Assembly: GCA_023014485.1 (NCBI GenBank)
Contig: JAJOZX010012105.1
Location: 12,501-76,500, forward strand
From: Bathynomus jamesi
Taxonomy: Eukaryota; Arthropoda; Malacostraca; Isopoda; Cirolanidae
Direction of reading: 5' to 3'
Length of the DNA stretch: 64,000 bases
Shown: positions 1 through 9,592 of the stretch, piece after piece
Numbering within the stretch: position 1 is the first letter of the stretch
Layout: every line of letters begins with the position of its first letter
Notes under the pieces: generated by a model
Seen by the model: only the letters and a program-made list of their open reading frames with translations
The model's database searches: none
Told to the model about the DNA's origin: nothing
Program-made: the position numbers and the translations under genes

Positions 1-999
1 ATAGTTCAGCTGGGATGCTGTTACCTCATAGACCTTGATCTTTAGGTCTTCAAGTGTCTGAGGCTTGGGAGAATAGATTCCGTCTTTTATGTAAACCCAC
101 AAAAATAAAGTCGGGGGTGCGAGGTCAGGTGAGTATGGCGACCATTCTATTAGTTCATGAAGGGATATTAGTCGCCCGGAAAAATGCAAAATGTTGAGAA
201 TTTCACAAGCAGTGCGTGGAGGTGCTCCATCCTGCTGAAACCCACTTTGAATCTAGGTTCCAAGGTAATGCAGTGCTTCTTTTACGGGGAAAACTAATTA
301 GTTTTGGTGAGGAGAAAACTTGCAGCATCTGACGATATGAATTTTGCGTTACTGTTACTGATTTTCCGGTTTCATTCTCAAAGTAGTGAGGACCTACTAC
401 ACCATACCACCTAACACCAATACTTACGCTGACTTCAACATTACGTGGAAGTTCCATTTGAGTGCCAGCATGGCTTCTCCAGTTACGAAATTTTTGCTTA
501 CTTTTAATCTCCCAAGACAGATGCACTGTACAAAACACTCGTCAGTGAAGTGGATGCGTTTCAAAAACTCGGGATTTTCTTCTAGCTTTGCTAACATCCA
601 TTTTGCGAATTCCATTCTTTTTTTAACATTAGCCAGTGAAGCTTGTGAATGAATTTTGTAGGGAAAACTTCTAATTCGGTACGAAGCATACGATGTTCAG
701 ATGTTCTTGAAATACCTACTTCTGCTGACAAACGTCGAATTGACTTCTGCGGACTGCCCGCAATAATTTCATGAACCATATTTGTGTGTCGCACAGTTCT
801 TGTCGATCGTCGCCTACCACTATTAACCTTTATGTTGATTGTCTACATTTCCTTTTGTCTGAAATTTTCTAACAATTCGTGATATTGCCTTTTCATCAGA
901 TGGGTCTCTGCAAAGGTTCCTTTGCACCCGCGTCACAGTATTTGTTCCATGAAACCACTCAACTATCTTTATTTTCTGTTCCAACTGCAAACGCGGCAT
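1..999 (-). pseudogene. Mariner-type transposase remnant, cut by window edge
   Basis: Reading the minus strand from an ATG at 997-999, pieces in shifting frames give a mariner-type DNA-binding region (start MPRLQLEQKIKIVEWFHG), a second helix-turn-helix (SPQKSIRRLSAEVGIS), a first catalytic block around HFTDE, a GPHYFE strand, and near 100-170 the block SPYSPDLAPPTLFLW. The family is a nuclear cut-and-paste transposase with an RNase-H-like fold. Frames change several times and stops interrupt the linker. The residue expected to be the third catalytic Asp after SPDLAPP is Thr, so the copy is inactive. The C-terminus and one TIR lie beyond base 1. The family assignment is firm; the subfamily is not resolved. 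Confidence 0.75.
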
Positions 1000-1065
1000 C
1001 ACTGTTTGAGGGGTTCAGCCATATTGTTCCGTGTAGGCTAGGTCCTTAAAGAGGCTTCGTCAAGA

Positions 1066-1357
1066 CAAGGGACGTTTTTAACATAGGAGCAAGCTGGGCA
1101 CGGCCCCGACGCGCCCCCCCCTTACCCCGGGCCCTATATGCTCTATATATTTGCATCCTGAATAAAGTTTACAAAAATCAGTGCCATTTGTATTTTGTTT
1201 TTACGTTGGTTGAAATAATTTTATTTAAATATGTAGTGATGAGTGAAAACGTGAGAGAATTTTTCGAGAACTTCCATTAAGGAAAACTGGAAAACGGTGG
1301 CGGGACCGCTGTGGCATAACTTGCCCCGACCAATTCAAAACCTTAAAAACGCCCCTG
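1066..1357. mobile_element. Small non-autonomous hAT-like element
   Basis: The ends read CAAGGGACGTTTTTAA and, reverse-complemented, CAGGGGCGTTTTTAAGG, which form an imperfect inverted repeat. GTCAAGA flanks both sides (1059-1065 and 1358-1364), close to the 8-bp duplication typical of hAT elements. The interior has a GC-rich patch near 1100 and no coding potential. Confidence 0.55.
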
Positions 1358-1384
1358 GTCAAGATTTGGCTTTCCTTAAAGAAT

Positions 1385-1424
1385 TATAGCCTAGTAAGGC
1401 CTTCTTTGGCCTTACTAGGCTATA
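1385..1424. repeat. Perfect 17-bp-stem hairpin
   Basis: TATAGCCTAGTAAGGCC and its exact reverse complement are separated by six bases (TTCTTT). No TSD was seen. It may be the end of a larger inverted-repeat element or a small structured transcript; function unknown. Confidence 0.7.
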
Positions 1425-1439
1425 GTCTATTAGTAGCAT

Positions 1440-1552
1440 ACATGAGGTCAATTACTGGGTTTCTATTACTATTACTTTTGATTCCTTCTATTACTATCAC
1501 TAATTTTCATCTATTACTATTACTTGCTCATCTATTACTGTTACTTTTGTAT
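1440..1552. repeat. TATTACTATTAC subterminal-type repeat cluster
   Basis: Repeated CTATTACTATTACTT motifs occur here and again at 3490-3640, on either side of the LINE at 1621-3330. Such repeated hexamers are typical of hAT subterminal regions. One reading is that the LINE landed in a short hAT-like element, but no TSD was found to prove it. Confidence 0.5.
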
Positions 1553-1828
1553 GTGGGGTACTTCCCTCATTTGAAAAGGATCTTTATGTCTGTCTATTTA
1601 AATGCAATTAGAAGCAGTGTGTTAACAAACAAACAAACACTTTATTTCAGACTCAACAGGTACAAACATTATACAAGAGGTTCATAGAAGATTAAGCGAT
1701 AGTTATCTGGAGCACTGACTAAGTAGGTCAGTGAATCACTGTGTATAATGAACATACAAATACAATGATCCAACCATGAGGTGGTGTGCCAACTATCACT
1801 AACATAAGTAAAGCTATCACCAGGAAGA

Positions 1829-2330
1829 CTAACACATGGATGAAAGGGTCAAGTTATTATCTTCACAGAAAACTTTTAAGTGGTTGCTAAACAAAGAATT
1901 ATCATTAAGCACATTAGCATTAAATTCACCAATAATAGCTACACATGTCGTATCCAACTCATCAATAATACTGTTGACCTGCCCCAATTTAATGAGGTAA
2001 TCATCTTCATTATCAACTGCCTGAAAAAGCATATAGATACACAGAATTACGAATTTTTTATTGTCCACCAAAATTTCTATTCCAGTTAGCCAATTCAAAC
2101 CCAGTTTTAATTCACTAATATATTTCCCATACCCCAACCTCCCAGGGTTGGCAAAAACCCAAAAACCCAGTTGGGTTTTTGCTAGGTTTTTGCCAACCCT
2201 GCAACCTCCATAGAATAGCTACGCCACCAGGTATCCCATGAAAGTTACTGGATAGGCTATTCAGGTCCTGTAAGTCCTGTTTCCATAGCCATGTTTCCTG
2301 CAGACAGAGAATATCAGCATCCTCTAACAA
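1829..2330 (-). pseudogene. LINE endonuclease fragment
   Basis: Minus-strand translation begins DADILCLQETWLWKQDLQD, the conserved N-terminal AP-endonuclease strand with the catalytic Glu in QETW, followed by GGVAILWR. After the 59-bp insertion at 2143-2201 it resumes with LGLNWLTGIEI and reaches IIGEFNANV, the equivalent of the GDFNA motif. It stops shortly afterwards (LTLSSMC), before the SDH motif. In LINEs this domain nicks target DNA to prime reverse transcription. Without the second half of the nuclease or any reverse transcriptase the fragment cannot work. Confidence 0.75.
2143..2201. mobile_element. 59-bp miniature hAT element
   Basis: The ends are CAGGGTTGGCAAAAACC and its perfect 17-bp inverted copy. 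An exact 8-bp duplication, CAACCTCC, flanks the element (2135-2142 and 2202-2209). Almost the whole element is palindromic. The termini match the larger hAT at 20703-21179, so both belong to one family. It splits the LINE endonuclease, so it is younger than the LINE. Confidence 0.9.
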
Positions 2331-2483
2331 CTTATCAATTATGATCCGCCTGTGTTTGCTGTTATTGCCTAAGCTTAGGCCTTACAGTTATAAGAGATTA
2401 CCTTGAATGTTGCAATTAGGAAGATGCAGGAGTTCTGCCAGCCATCTCTACATGTTGAATTCCACTTATACCAGGCACAGCAG

Positions 2484-3320
2484 TTACAGCATTAGACCCA
2501 TCTGGATTTTCCTCCACAGTACGACGCATGATGTCTCCATAATTACCCTCTTCAGCTCTTGCGAGAGGGGCTGCAGGTGTTTTCTTCCCTTCTTCTCATA
2601 GAACTGCCATACTGCTGGATCCATAAATACCCCTGGATCATCACAGACTGTTGTAACTTGAAAAGAACTGTACGTAGTCCATCTGGAGTCAATTTTCCTA
2701 CATGTAACCTGAAGGTTCACTTTATCTTCCACAAATACCTGCAACTCCTCGGCCGTAAGATCAGGTCGACATCTTGAGACGAAAATGTTTGCGGTCTTTG
2801 TTGGTAGAGCCATCATACGATCTGTTTTGGCAGCCCCTATGATATACCCCGCCGTTCTCTGCCAGCCTTTGCCACGGGCTGACTCCCTCTGACCGGTGCA
2901 TGAGTGGGACCAGACCCCATTGAGGGACCACCACCATTAGCTACTGCAGTGGTTGCAGTTCTTTGAGGGGTTGCTCGCTTCCGCCCCTCCTTACCCACTG
3001 TCCAAGATGCCTCCTCATCATGACCCCCGACTGCATTCCCAGCATCCGATTCACCAAGGCCCCTTGGGGGGTACCCTGTGTGAGAGATATTGAGCTGGCG
3101 ATGTAGCAGTGTCTGGATTCAGGGATCCAGGATAAGACTGAGAAGCAGAAGGCTCTGCACTCATGGATCCAGGATGAGGCTGAGAGGCAGAAGGCTCTGC
3201 ACTCATGGATCCAGGATGAGGCTGAGAAGCAGAGGGCTCTGCACTCGTGGATCTAGGCTGAAGCTTAAAAGCAGAGGGCTCTGCATTCATGGATCCAGGA
3301 TGAGGCTGAGCGGCAGCCAT
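2484..3320 (-). pseudogene. LINE ORF1-like remnant
   Basis: The minus-strand core (2484-2816) reads TANIFVSRCRPDLTAEELQ, then VEDKVNLQVTCRKI, resembling the C-terminal RNA-binding half of CR1/Jockey-type ORF1 proteins that coat LINE RNA. Upstream, 3051-3320 encodes an N-terminal Pro/Ser/Glu-rich tract built of 14-residue repeats (PHPGSMSAEPSASQ). A region between them, about 2820-3050, is open in a different frame with a Gly/Arg-rich composition, so at least two frameshifts separate the parts. Function is inferred from position and motif only. Confidence 0.5.
3115..3312 (-). repeat. 42-bp tandem coding repeats
   Basis: Four to five copies of a 42-bp unit containing GGATCCAGGATGAGGCTGAG lie in the ORF1-like gene. 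The period is exactly 14 codons, so the array keeps frame and makes a low-complexity Pro/Ser/Glu linker. Copies differ by a few substitutions. Confidence 0.85.
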
Positions 3321-3477
3321 ATAGCAAATATTTGTTTCAATTAAATCATTGCAATTTCAGGGATTGTAAGTCTTGATAAATTTTACTTTATTGAAGGAAA
3401 AATTTGCCACAATATTAGTTCACATACATGCTTATTTCAGCTTAAAGTAGATTTAGTTAATTTTTCAGTTCTTTGTT

Positions 3478-3640
3478 CACACAATATGTCCATTGCCACT
3501 GTAATAGAAAAGTAATAGACTATTATCTATTACTTTGCCTTCTATTACTATTACTATAACAGCCAAAAAATTATGATCTATTACTATTACTTGAAAAATC
3601 CTGTAATAGTCTATTACTATTACCTATTACTATTACCCCA
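3478..3640. repeat. Second TATTACTATTAC repeat cluster
   Basis: This stretch holds GTAATAGTAATAG-type motifs in both orientations, related to the cluster at 1440-1552. It looks like the subterminal region of a short hAT-like element, but no coding sequence or TSD is visible. Confidence 0.5.
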
Positions 3641-3787
3641 TGCATTGTCTTTTTCGAATTCCGTAGAAATTAGGAAAAGTTATTGCTTTAAGTATGAAAT
3701 GGTGAAAGAACGGCTTTAATATACAATATTTATTAGTTATTATTATTAAGTAATGAAAGATTAGAAATGTACAGGTACGTGCATATA

Positions 3788-3987
3788 CAGTGGCTTATCA
3801 AATCACTTGGACCATCCCCAGATTTTTCTATTTTTCGGATAAAGCCTAGAGAAGGTAGCAATTCTTGATAATCATTCCTCCAGGACTACGTGTGTCAGAC
3901 AAGCGGTTCTCAAACTTTTTTTCCTTCTATACCCCTTGAATTCTTTCACGAGTATGTAAGTGGTCCAAGTAATTTTAACAACCACTG
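3788..3987. mobile_element. 200-bp Tc1-type miniature element
   Basis: The ends are CAGTGGCTTATCAAATCACT and, inverted, CAGTGGTTGTTAAAATTACT, both continuing TTGGACCA, with TA on each side. That is the pattern of Tc1-like elements. No ORF remains. Positions 3900-3950 resemble an hAT end (GCGGTTCTCAAACTTTTTTT), possibly a later insertion. Confidence 0.75.
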
Positions 3988-4127
3988 TAGGTAAATGCGG
4001 AATAGAAACTCCAGTCTGTTGTAGGGGCGAATCCAGAGCGCAATTTGTGGGGGAAGCCGGTCACCTTCCACTTAATACATTTAGGTGCAGATGTGTGCCT
4101 TAGACTTTATTCTTCAAAACGATACAT

Positions 4128-5148
4128 TTACTTTTCTATAAAATCACCCTCTACCTCCATACATTTACGCCAACGAGAAATGAGTTTTTGAAATTCATCC
4201 TGGTGAAACTCGGAGCTTTGACTATGAAACCAAAATTTCACAGCGGCCTTAACTTCTTCGTCAGACTCGTAGCGATTTCCACGATGTTCTTTAAGTTTAG
4301 GAAAGAGGTGAAAATCGCATGGTGCTAAATCGGGGCTATATGGTGGATGCGGCAAGACGGTGAATTGCGGGTCCCCAATTGCTTCTCACGTTTGAACACT
4401 GGTGTATGACTGCGTTTTTGTGGGTGCGAACCCTCCTGATCCGTTTTTTCAACTTCTTCACAATTTCAATATAACGTGCGGAGTTGATTGCTGTCCCTCT
4501 TTCCGTAAAGTCTTTGAGAACACCACCATTGATATCCCAAAAAGCAATCATCATCACTTTCCAGCCAATTTTTGAACTTTGAATTTTTGTGTCGATATTC
4601 CATGGATTGCCGTTTATTTTCAGGGTCAAAATGGTGGACCCACGCCTCGTCTCCTGTCACAATGCTGTGCAGAAATTCATCTTCATTTTCGAAGCGCTGC
4701 AGATTTTCTTGGCAAATTCGTAGTCTCTCAGTTTTCATCTCGGCAGTGAGCATGCGAGGCACCCATCTGGCGCAGACTTTTCGGTAACCGAGAATACTGA
4801 TAATGTGTCCCATTCACTCTTTGGAAATATCGAGCATTGCAGCAATTTCATTTTGTTTAATGCGACCATTTCCACGTATCAGTTCGTCAACGTAGTTCCG
4901 AAGAGACTCGTCGGTTGCCGTTATAGGCCTTCCACTTCGCGGTTTGTCTCGCAAATCTTCTTCCCCTGCTTCTCCTTTACACTGCCTCGCCCAACGTCGA
5001 ATGGTACTCACATCAACATACTGTTTGCCATACACAGCTTGCATTCGCCGATGAATGTCTATGGAAGCAACACTTTCCGCAGTCAAAAATTCAATTACGG
5101 CACGTTGCTTGAAGCGAACGTCTTTACTCCTTTCTATTGTAATCGATA
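4128..5148 (-). pseudogene. Mariner DD34D-type transposase, inactivated
   Basis: The minus strand gives a broken mariner protein. It has an N-terminal helix-turn-helix (VDVSTIRRWARQC), the linker DKPRSGRP, the first catalytic block TGDEAWVHHF, and the C-terminal YSPDLAPCDFHLF with the third Asp. At least two frameshifts split it. The block that should read HDNARPH reads HKNAVIH, so the second catalytic Asp has become Lys. No ATG is in frame at the expected start; the reading frame opens near 5148. Length, about 340 codons, is normal for the family. The TIRs are too diverged for me to place. Mariner identity is certain; subfamily is not. Confidence 0.85.
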
Positions 5149-5334
5149 CTGAACCAATGTGTGGTATGAGTGTAGGCTATATTAGGCTCTAACACAAAAC
5201 CGGTTTTATCTCGTTACCTCTACACAATCTGGAATGGGGTGGATATATGAAGTTACAACACGAAACCGGTTTTATCTAGCTACCTCTACAAAATCCAGAA
5301 TTATTCAAGTAGAGGCATTACTTTTCAGCCCACC

Positions 5335-5350
5335 CTCGTATGTATATATA

Positions 5351-5438
<88 letters not shown>

Positions 5439-5440
5439 AC
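5335..5440. repeat. (TA)n/(TG)n microsatellite
   Basis: About 75 bp of TA repeats flanked by TG runs. The translated Tyr-Ile strings here are artefacts. Confidence 0.95.
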
Positions 5441-5471
5441 AAAAATAAACAAAATTTACGGTATAGGGCCT

Positions 5472-5978
5472 CAGAATTTCCCAAACTGTGGTCCGCGGTC
5501 ATATCTCAGGGGCGGGAGGGGAGGGGGTATCTCCAAACAGAATTCCAAAAATACAACACTGACAAAAATAATAATTCGTCTGAGTTTGTCAAATAGCGTC
5601 CTTACTGCGTTCGAACCTTGACGTCCAACAAATACCACCACTGTTCGCACTAATTTTAAATGCTTTTTAGTTAGGTGCGTTCGTGCTCTTAAATTCTGGA
5701 ATGCACCTTTTGAACTTCCTTGTATTAACATTTTAACATTTAATATGTTTAATTAACATTTTGTTTGGCATTTGCGTTATGTTTGTGTACTTCTTAGTTT
5801 TTACTGTAAAAGTTTTTCTTGCGACGATGTAATTCAATCAACTAATTTCCCCAATTTGTAATTTTTCTCCTACATTAGAAAGTTAAGCAAATTAGCGCTA
5901 TGGAGGAGGGGAAAGGGGTCCACGGAAGTTACCAGGGTTAGAAAGGGGCCCGTAACCGCAAAAGATTGGGAAACCGTG
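5472..5978. mobile_element. Probable non-autonomous hAT element
   Basis: The ends read TTTCCCAAACTGTGG and, inverted, GGTTTCCCAATCTTTTGCGG, like the 'normal/Charlie' style hAT termini. G-rich patches follow each end. No clear 8-bp duplication was found and the interior has no recognisable protein. Confidence 0.5.
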
Positions 5979-6779
5979 GTATTAGCTCAACGAAATTTTA
6001 TTATTACCGACAGCCAGTTTCTTCTCTCTCTCAAAAATGTGGTTTTTACTTCTCCACTTTCTTCCGATCAACAATTTGAAGACAAATATAAACAAATGAA
6101 GATCGGACACACAACCGATTTAGAAATTGTTCATACATTTTATTTTGTACGTACGTGCAGAGCCACAATTCTTTATATAAAGCTTTGGTAATACAACATT
6201 AACATTACTGGATCATTTTTCACAGTCTTTTAACTTTTCATTTTAATGTTATCTTATGAAACACAGCAAGCTATTTGAGTTGCATAAATTTTTAAATGAA
6301 CTCAGTTGTGACTTTCGCTTATAATATAAATAATGCGTCTGGGAAAGCGATAGACTTTCGTGGAGCGGGTGAATCCTTCCGCAACTGCATAAAAAAGATA
6401 GCTTCATATCTGCACATCGCTATCAATTTTTTAGTGAAAAAACAAACATTATTTTCGTTATTTGCTAACCATGTATAGTTATACACGCAGTCATTTAGAA
6501 TGTGTACATGGAGTAGGACATGCGAGTGTTCCCCTTTATGCATTTATAGAGGATTTTCACACGTGATACAATGTTTTCCTCCCACTTAATTTATGTTGAA
6601 AGAAAATGTCAACAAAGTAATGTTCGCCTGAAAAGCCTGCAAGTTTAATTAGATTGCATAAAACAATAAGAGGGACCAATTATTACCGCAATTCATTTAC
6701 AATTACGCTTCTATCTTAACACTGAATCTACTCGTATTAACCTAACATCAGTTACATGCAATAGCGTGCCTACCTTTCT
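5979..6779. other. Unassigned sequence
   Basis: AT-rich, with only short chance reading frames. No repeat termini, RNA gene or protein motif was recognised. Confidence 0.5.
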
Positions 6780-7070
6780 TACAAGTATAAAAGCATGCAG
6801 ACTGGGCGTACGTTTGTATTAATTACGAGTCCTAAGTCCTAACTTGATTGACGGGTTTCCCATAGCAAAACTGTTTGTATTTTGACAACAGTGTCGTTCC
6901 AGCACTGTTATAAATGGTTTGGCGAGTATACTTACACAGTCAGTCAGTTTAGTTTTTCCTTAAAAATAAAATTTAATTTAATTTACTCCATTAGAAGCGT
7001 AATACTTTCGTACGATAAGAATATCAAAGTAGTAACTCCACCTTAATTTGGTGGCAGATGAGACGCTATA
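6780..7070 (+). other. Possible LTR end with primer-binding-like motif
   Basis: A GTATAAAAGC box (about 6785) and AATAAA-type signals (about 6965) are followed near 7048 by TTTGGTGGCAGATGAGACG. This resembles the sequence just after the 5' LTR of some Gypsy elements. No second LTR, gag or pol is present, so this is only a hint. Confidence 0.2.
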
Positions 7071-8214
7071 TGCACCTAAATATTTGTCAAGTTTTCCTCC
7101 ATTTTTTACAGTGTGCAGTGAAACTTAATTACTGTTAAGTAGAGTTTGAAGAGTTTTAGCGATTTTTTTCTATTGCTCTTCTCTTAAAACAAAAAACTCC
7201 TTTTACCGATTTCATCAAAGGTTCAGGAACCCTATACTCGCGCTGGCCTCCACGATTCAACATTAAGTTTATTGTATTGATGTGAACAATGGCTGGGGGT
7301 CCCGTAAAGTTTGACCCGGTCTTAACTTTGATAATAGAGAGCACCTTTATCATCATCTACGTAAAAAAGACTTCTCCCAACAACGAGGGAATCTCTAAAG
7401 AAAACGAAGTGAATTTTGGCAAAATTTTGCCCAAGACATGAAAAAACAAAATTCAGCTTCCATCTCGAGACGTCTGGTAAGCCTTGAAAAAATTAATCGA
7501 TATTAACTGCGTTTCTCCCTTCACGTCATGCTAATATATACCTCTGCCGCGAGGGATGTGTGTCCTATCATTACAATTTAAATGCAATATTGAATATTAA
7601 AAGATTTTTACAATCTTACAGTATATGTTCTGACATTTTTATGCAGGAAACATTGATGCTTATATGCAGTAGTGATAGCATTATTGCAAAATATCTGCCT
7701 AAAAGGCTTTATCATTAACAAACCTGTACACATATGGAAAGGAATCGGTCAATAAATAAATAAATACAAGACAAAATCCTAAATAATAATAATAATTAAA
7801 CGCGCTCACTTCGCTCACGCTTCCGGATGTTATGTGCAATTCTCACGCTCAGCGGTCGATCCTTCCCTGCACTTCGATCGAAAAATCCCGAAGGAAGGTC
7901 TAATATTCCTGGTTTCATTTTTCATTTTGCAACGCCAAAAATTATATTAACCCCGAAAGAACGCCCATTTTCCCTCCTTCAATACATTTTTGTTTATTTT
8001 ACGAGTAAAAATGACACAAATCCCGAAATATGCACGAAAGCTAATTTACGAGTATTTCAATAAAATATAAAAAATATCACGACTGCAGCCCAACTATACT
8101 ACCGTAACATGCAACATTTAAAAAAAAATATATATTATATATATATTTATTACAAACTTAAAATTTAATAGGTTTTGTAGGGAACCCTATGGCTTGAACG
8201 ATAGCATTACCTTA
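7071..8214. other. Unassigned sequence
   Basis: No supported gene. The stretch near 7800-8060 is less AT-rich but shows no known protein motif in any frame. Confidence 0.5.
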
Positions 8215-8300
8215 CAAAAGGGGGTTTCCAACCTTGTCTCCACCATGTACCCATTTCAAAAGAATGATTTTTTGTGTATCCCCAGATAAAATGAGCATAT
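8215..8300. mobile_element. hAT (Charlie-type) terminal fragment
   Basis: GGGGGTTTCCAACCTTGTCTCC followed by ACCATGTACCC matches the usual look of a Charlie-type hAT end. The other end is not found. Confidence 0.4.
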
Positions 8301-8337
8301 TTACCATGTTCAAACAGTTGCTGTATGTATATACAAG

Positions 8338-8845
8338 ACTGTGATGTAACTAGTTACTCAGCAATCGTTACCTTTTTGAGTAACTCATAGTAACTAGTCA
8401 CATTTTCCGGCCGAGTAATTGTAACTGTAAATAGTTACAAAACAAATCATGATTATTTGTAACTTCCAACAGTTACTTTTTTCCTTGAGGGTAAAAAGTT
8501 ACTCGCTACTTTTTTCTCACGAGTCTCGTTTGACATACATATTGCGCACAGTGAAAGCTTATTGACAACATATATCTAATACTAATATGACAACATTTTC
8601 TTGTTTATTCGTTAAATCACAATCAATTTAAAACAAATGAATAATCTTGGCAAATATCACTTGTCACGAAGATACTTTTTATCAGAATCAAATGATCGCT
8701 AAAACTATAAAAAAAAAATGCAGAAAAGTAACTTTTCAAGTAATTTGTAACTCGTTACTTTTTTGAAACAGCAACTGGTAACAAATAGCTAGTTATTCTT
8801 TTTAAGAGTAATCAGTAACTAATTAGTTACAAAAAAGTAACTGAA
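8338..8845. mobile_element. hAT-like miniature element with AGTAACT repeats
   Basis: Both ends are packed with AGTAACT/AGTTACT motifs in both orientations, starting near GTGATGTAACTAGTTACT and ending near AGTTACAAAAAAGTAACT. This is the subterminal-repeat architecture of some hAT elements. There is no ORF inside. Exact ends and TSD are uncertain. Confidence 0.6.
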
Positions 8846-8892
8846 CAATATATATGACCATTTTGCCTATGTATGGAGACTTTTGACTCACC

Positions 8893-9136
8893 CTATATAT
8901 ATATATATATACAGGGCTCGGAATTAACACCCGTCCACTCGGGTCGGGCTGGTACAAATTCTAAGTTATACGCCCGGTTCGCGGGTAGATTTTGAAAGTG
9001 ATTATTAAAAACCACACTACGGGAGTGTGGATTTTTTTCTGGGCGGATAGATTTTACTGAGTACCCGCCCGATTAGCGGGGGAGGAATAATATATTATAT
9101 AATTGCTTAACCGCCGTTTCGTACCTACAGTGGTAA

Positions 9137-9194
<58 letters not shown>

Positions 9195-9199
9195 TTTTT
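8893..9199. repeat. TA microsatellites and short G-rich repeat
   Basis: Contains (TA)n at 8893-8910 and 9138-9184, plus a segment with repeated CCCG/GCGGG motifs (8935-9080). No gene is seen. Confidence 0.5.
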
Positions 9200-9535
9200 A
9201 ACTGCAAACAACACACAGTATAATTAATGTAAAGAACGACGCTTGTGTAGAAGAGCGTTCCGCACAAGATGAAGAGGGATCTATACTGTGTGTTGTTTGC
9301 AGTTAAAATGTATATATATGTACGGCATGCGAAGGTGCCCCCTCAGGGCATTTGATTCCGCTCGTATGTAGAATTACGAGTACTGACTAATCGGGGTCCT
9401 TGGTGTAGTGGTTAACATATCCGACCGGCAATTGGATGATCCCGGGTTCGATTCCTGGGAGGTACCTCATTTTTCATTTGCTCGTTCTCCCTCCTCACCT
9501 TGTACGGAACGCTCTTCTACAGAAGCATCGTTCTT

Positions 9536-9540
<5 letters not shown>
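9200..9540 (+). mobile_element. tRNA-anchored SINE-like repeat, unit 1
   Basis: A 22-bp inverted repeat (AACTGCAAACAACACACAG..., 9200-9221, and its complement at 9283-9304) encloses a 61-bp segment. Next come a head motif AAGGTGCCCCCTCAGGGCAT, a tRNA-like core (9395-9466) and a tail beginning CCTCATTTTTCATTTGCTCG. The enclosed segment is the reverse complement of the tail. The same architecture recurs at 47844-48472 with a different inverted-repeat sequence. Flanked by (TA)n on both sides. Probably a tRNA-derived SINE or a larger family built around one. Confidence 0.65.
9395..9466 (+). other. tRNA-like core (A and B boxes)
   Basis: Contains an A-box-like TGGTGTAGTGGTTA, a B-box GGGTTCGATTCC and a T-arm that folds. 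The anticodon-arm equivalent has loop CCGGCAA (anticodon GGC), but position 33 is C instead of the invariant U and the acceptor ends do not pair. It is a polymerase III promoter-like relic of a tRNA, not a working tRNA gene. Confidence 0.7.

Positions 9541-9592
<52 letters not shown>
9541..9592. repeat. (TA)n microsatellite
   Basis: About 50 bp of pure TA repeat between the tRNA-like repeat and the LINE. Confidence 0.95.

Larger units (their letters stand above)
1621..3330 (-). mobile_element. CR1-like LINE fragment
   Basis: On the minus strand the order is an ORF1-like Pro/Ser-rich repeat region, an ORF1 core, the N-terminal half of an AP-endonuclease, then a jump to a 3' end at about 1621 with AATAAA and a short TTTG tail. 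The rest of the endonuclease and the whole reverse transcriptase are missing, so this is an internally deleted copy. A 59-bp hAT (2143-2201) interrupts the endonuclease. The clade assignment (CR1-like) rests on the ORF1/endonuclease arrangement and is tentative. Confidence 0.65.

Noticed and set aside
3090..3344. Plus-strand repetitive Arg/Leu-rich reading frame
   Set aside because: It is the antisense of the 42-bp ORF1 repeats; the minus strand gives the sensible LINE context.
5234..5621. Reading frames of 65-120 codons rich in Tyr/Ile
   Set aside because: They are translations of the (TA)n/(TG)n microsatellite and have no other coding signal. The same applies at 9073-9267, 9408-9779, 28436-28696, 46281-46511 and 61768-61986.
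9395..9466. Functional tRNA-Ala gene
   Set aside because: Position 33 is not U, the acceptor arms do not pair, and the same core recurs inside a repeat. A SINE relic fits better.
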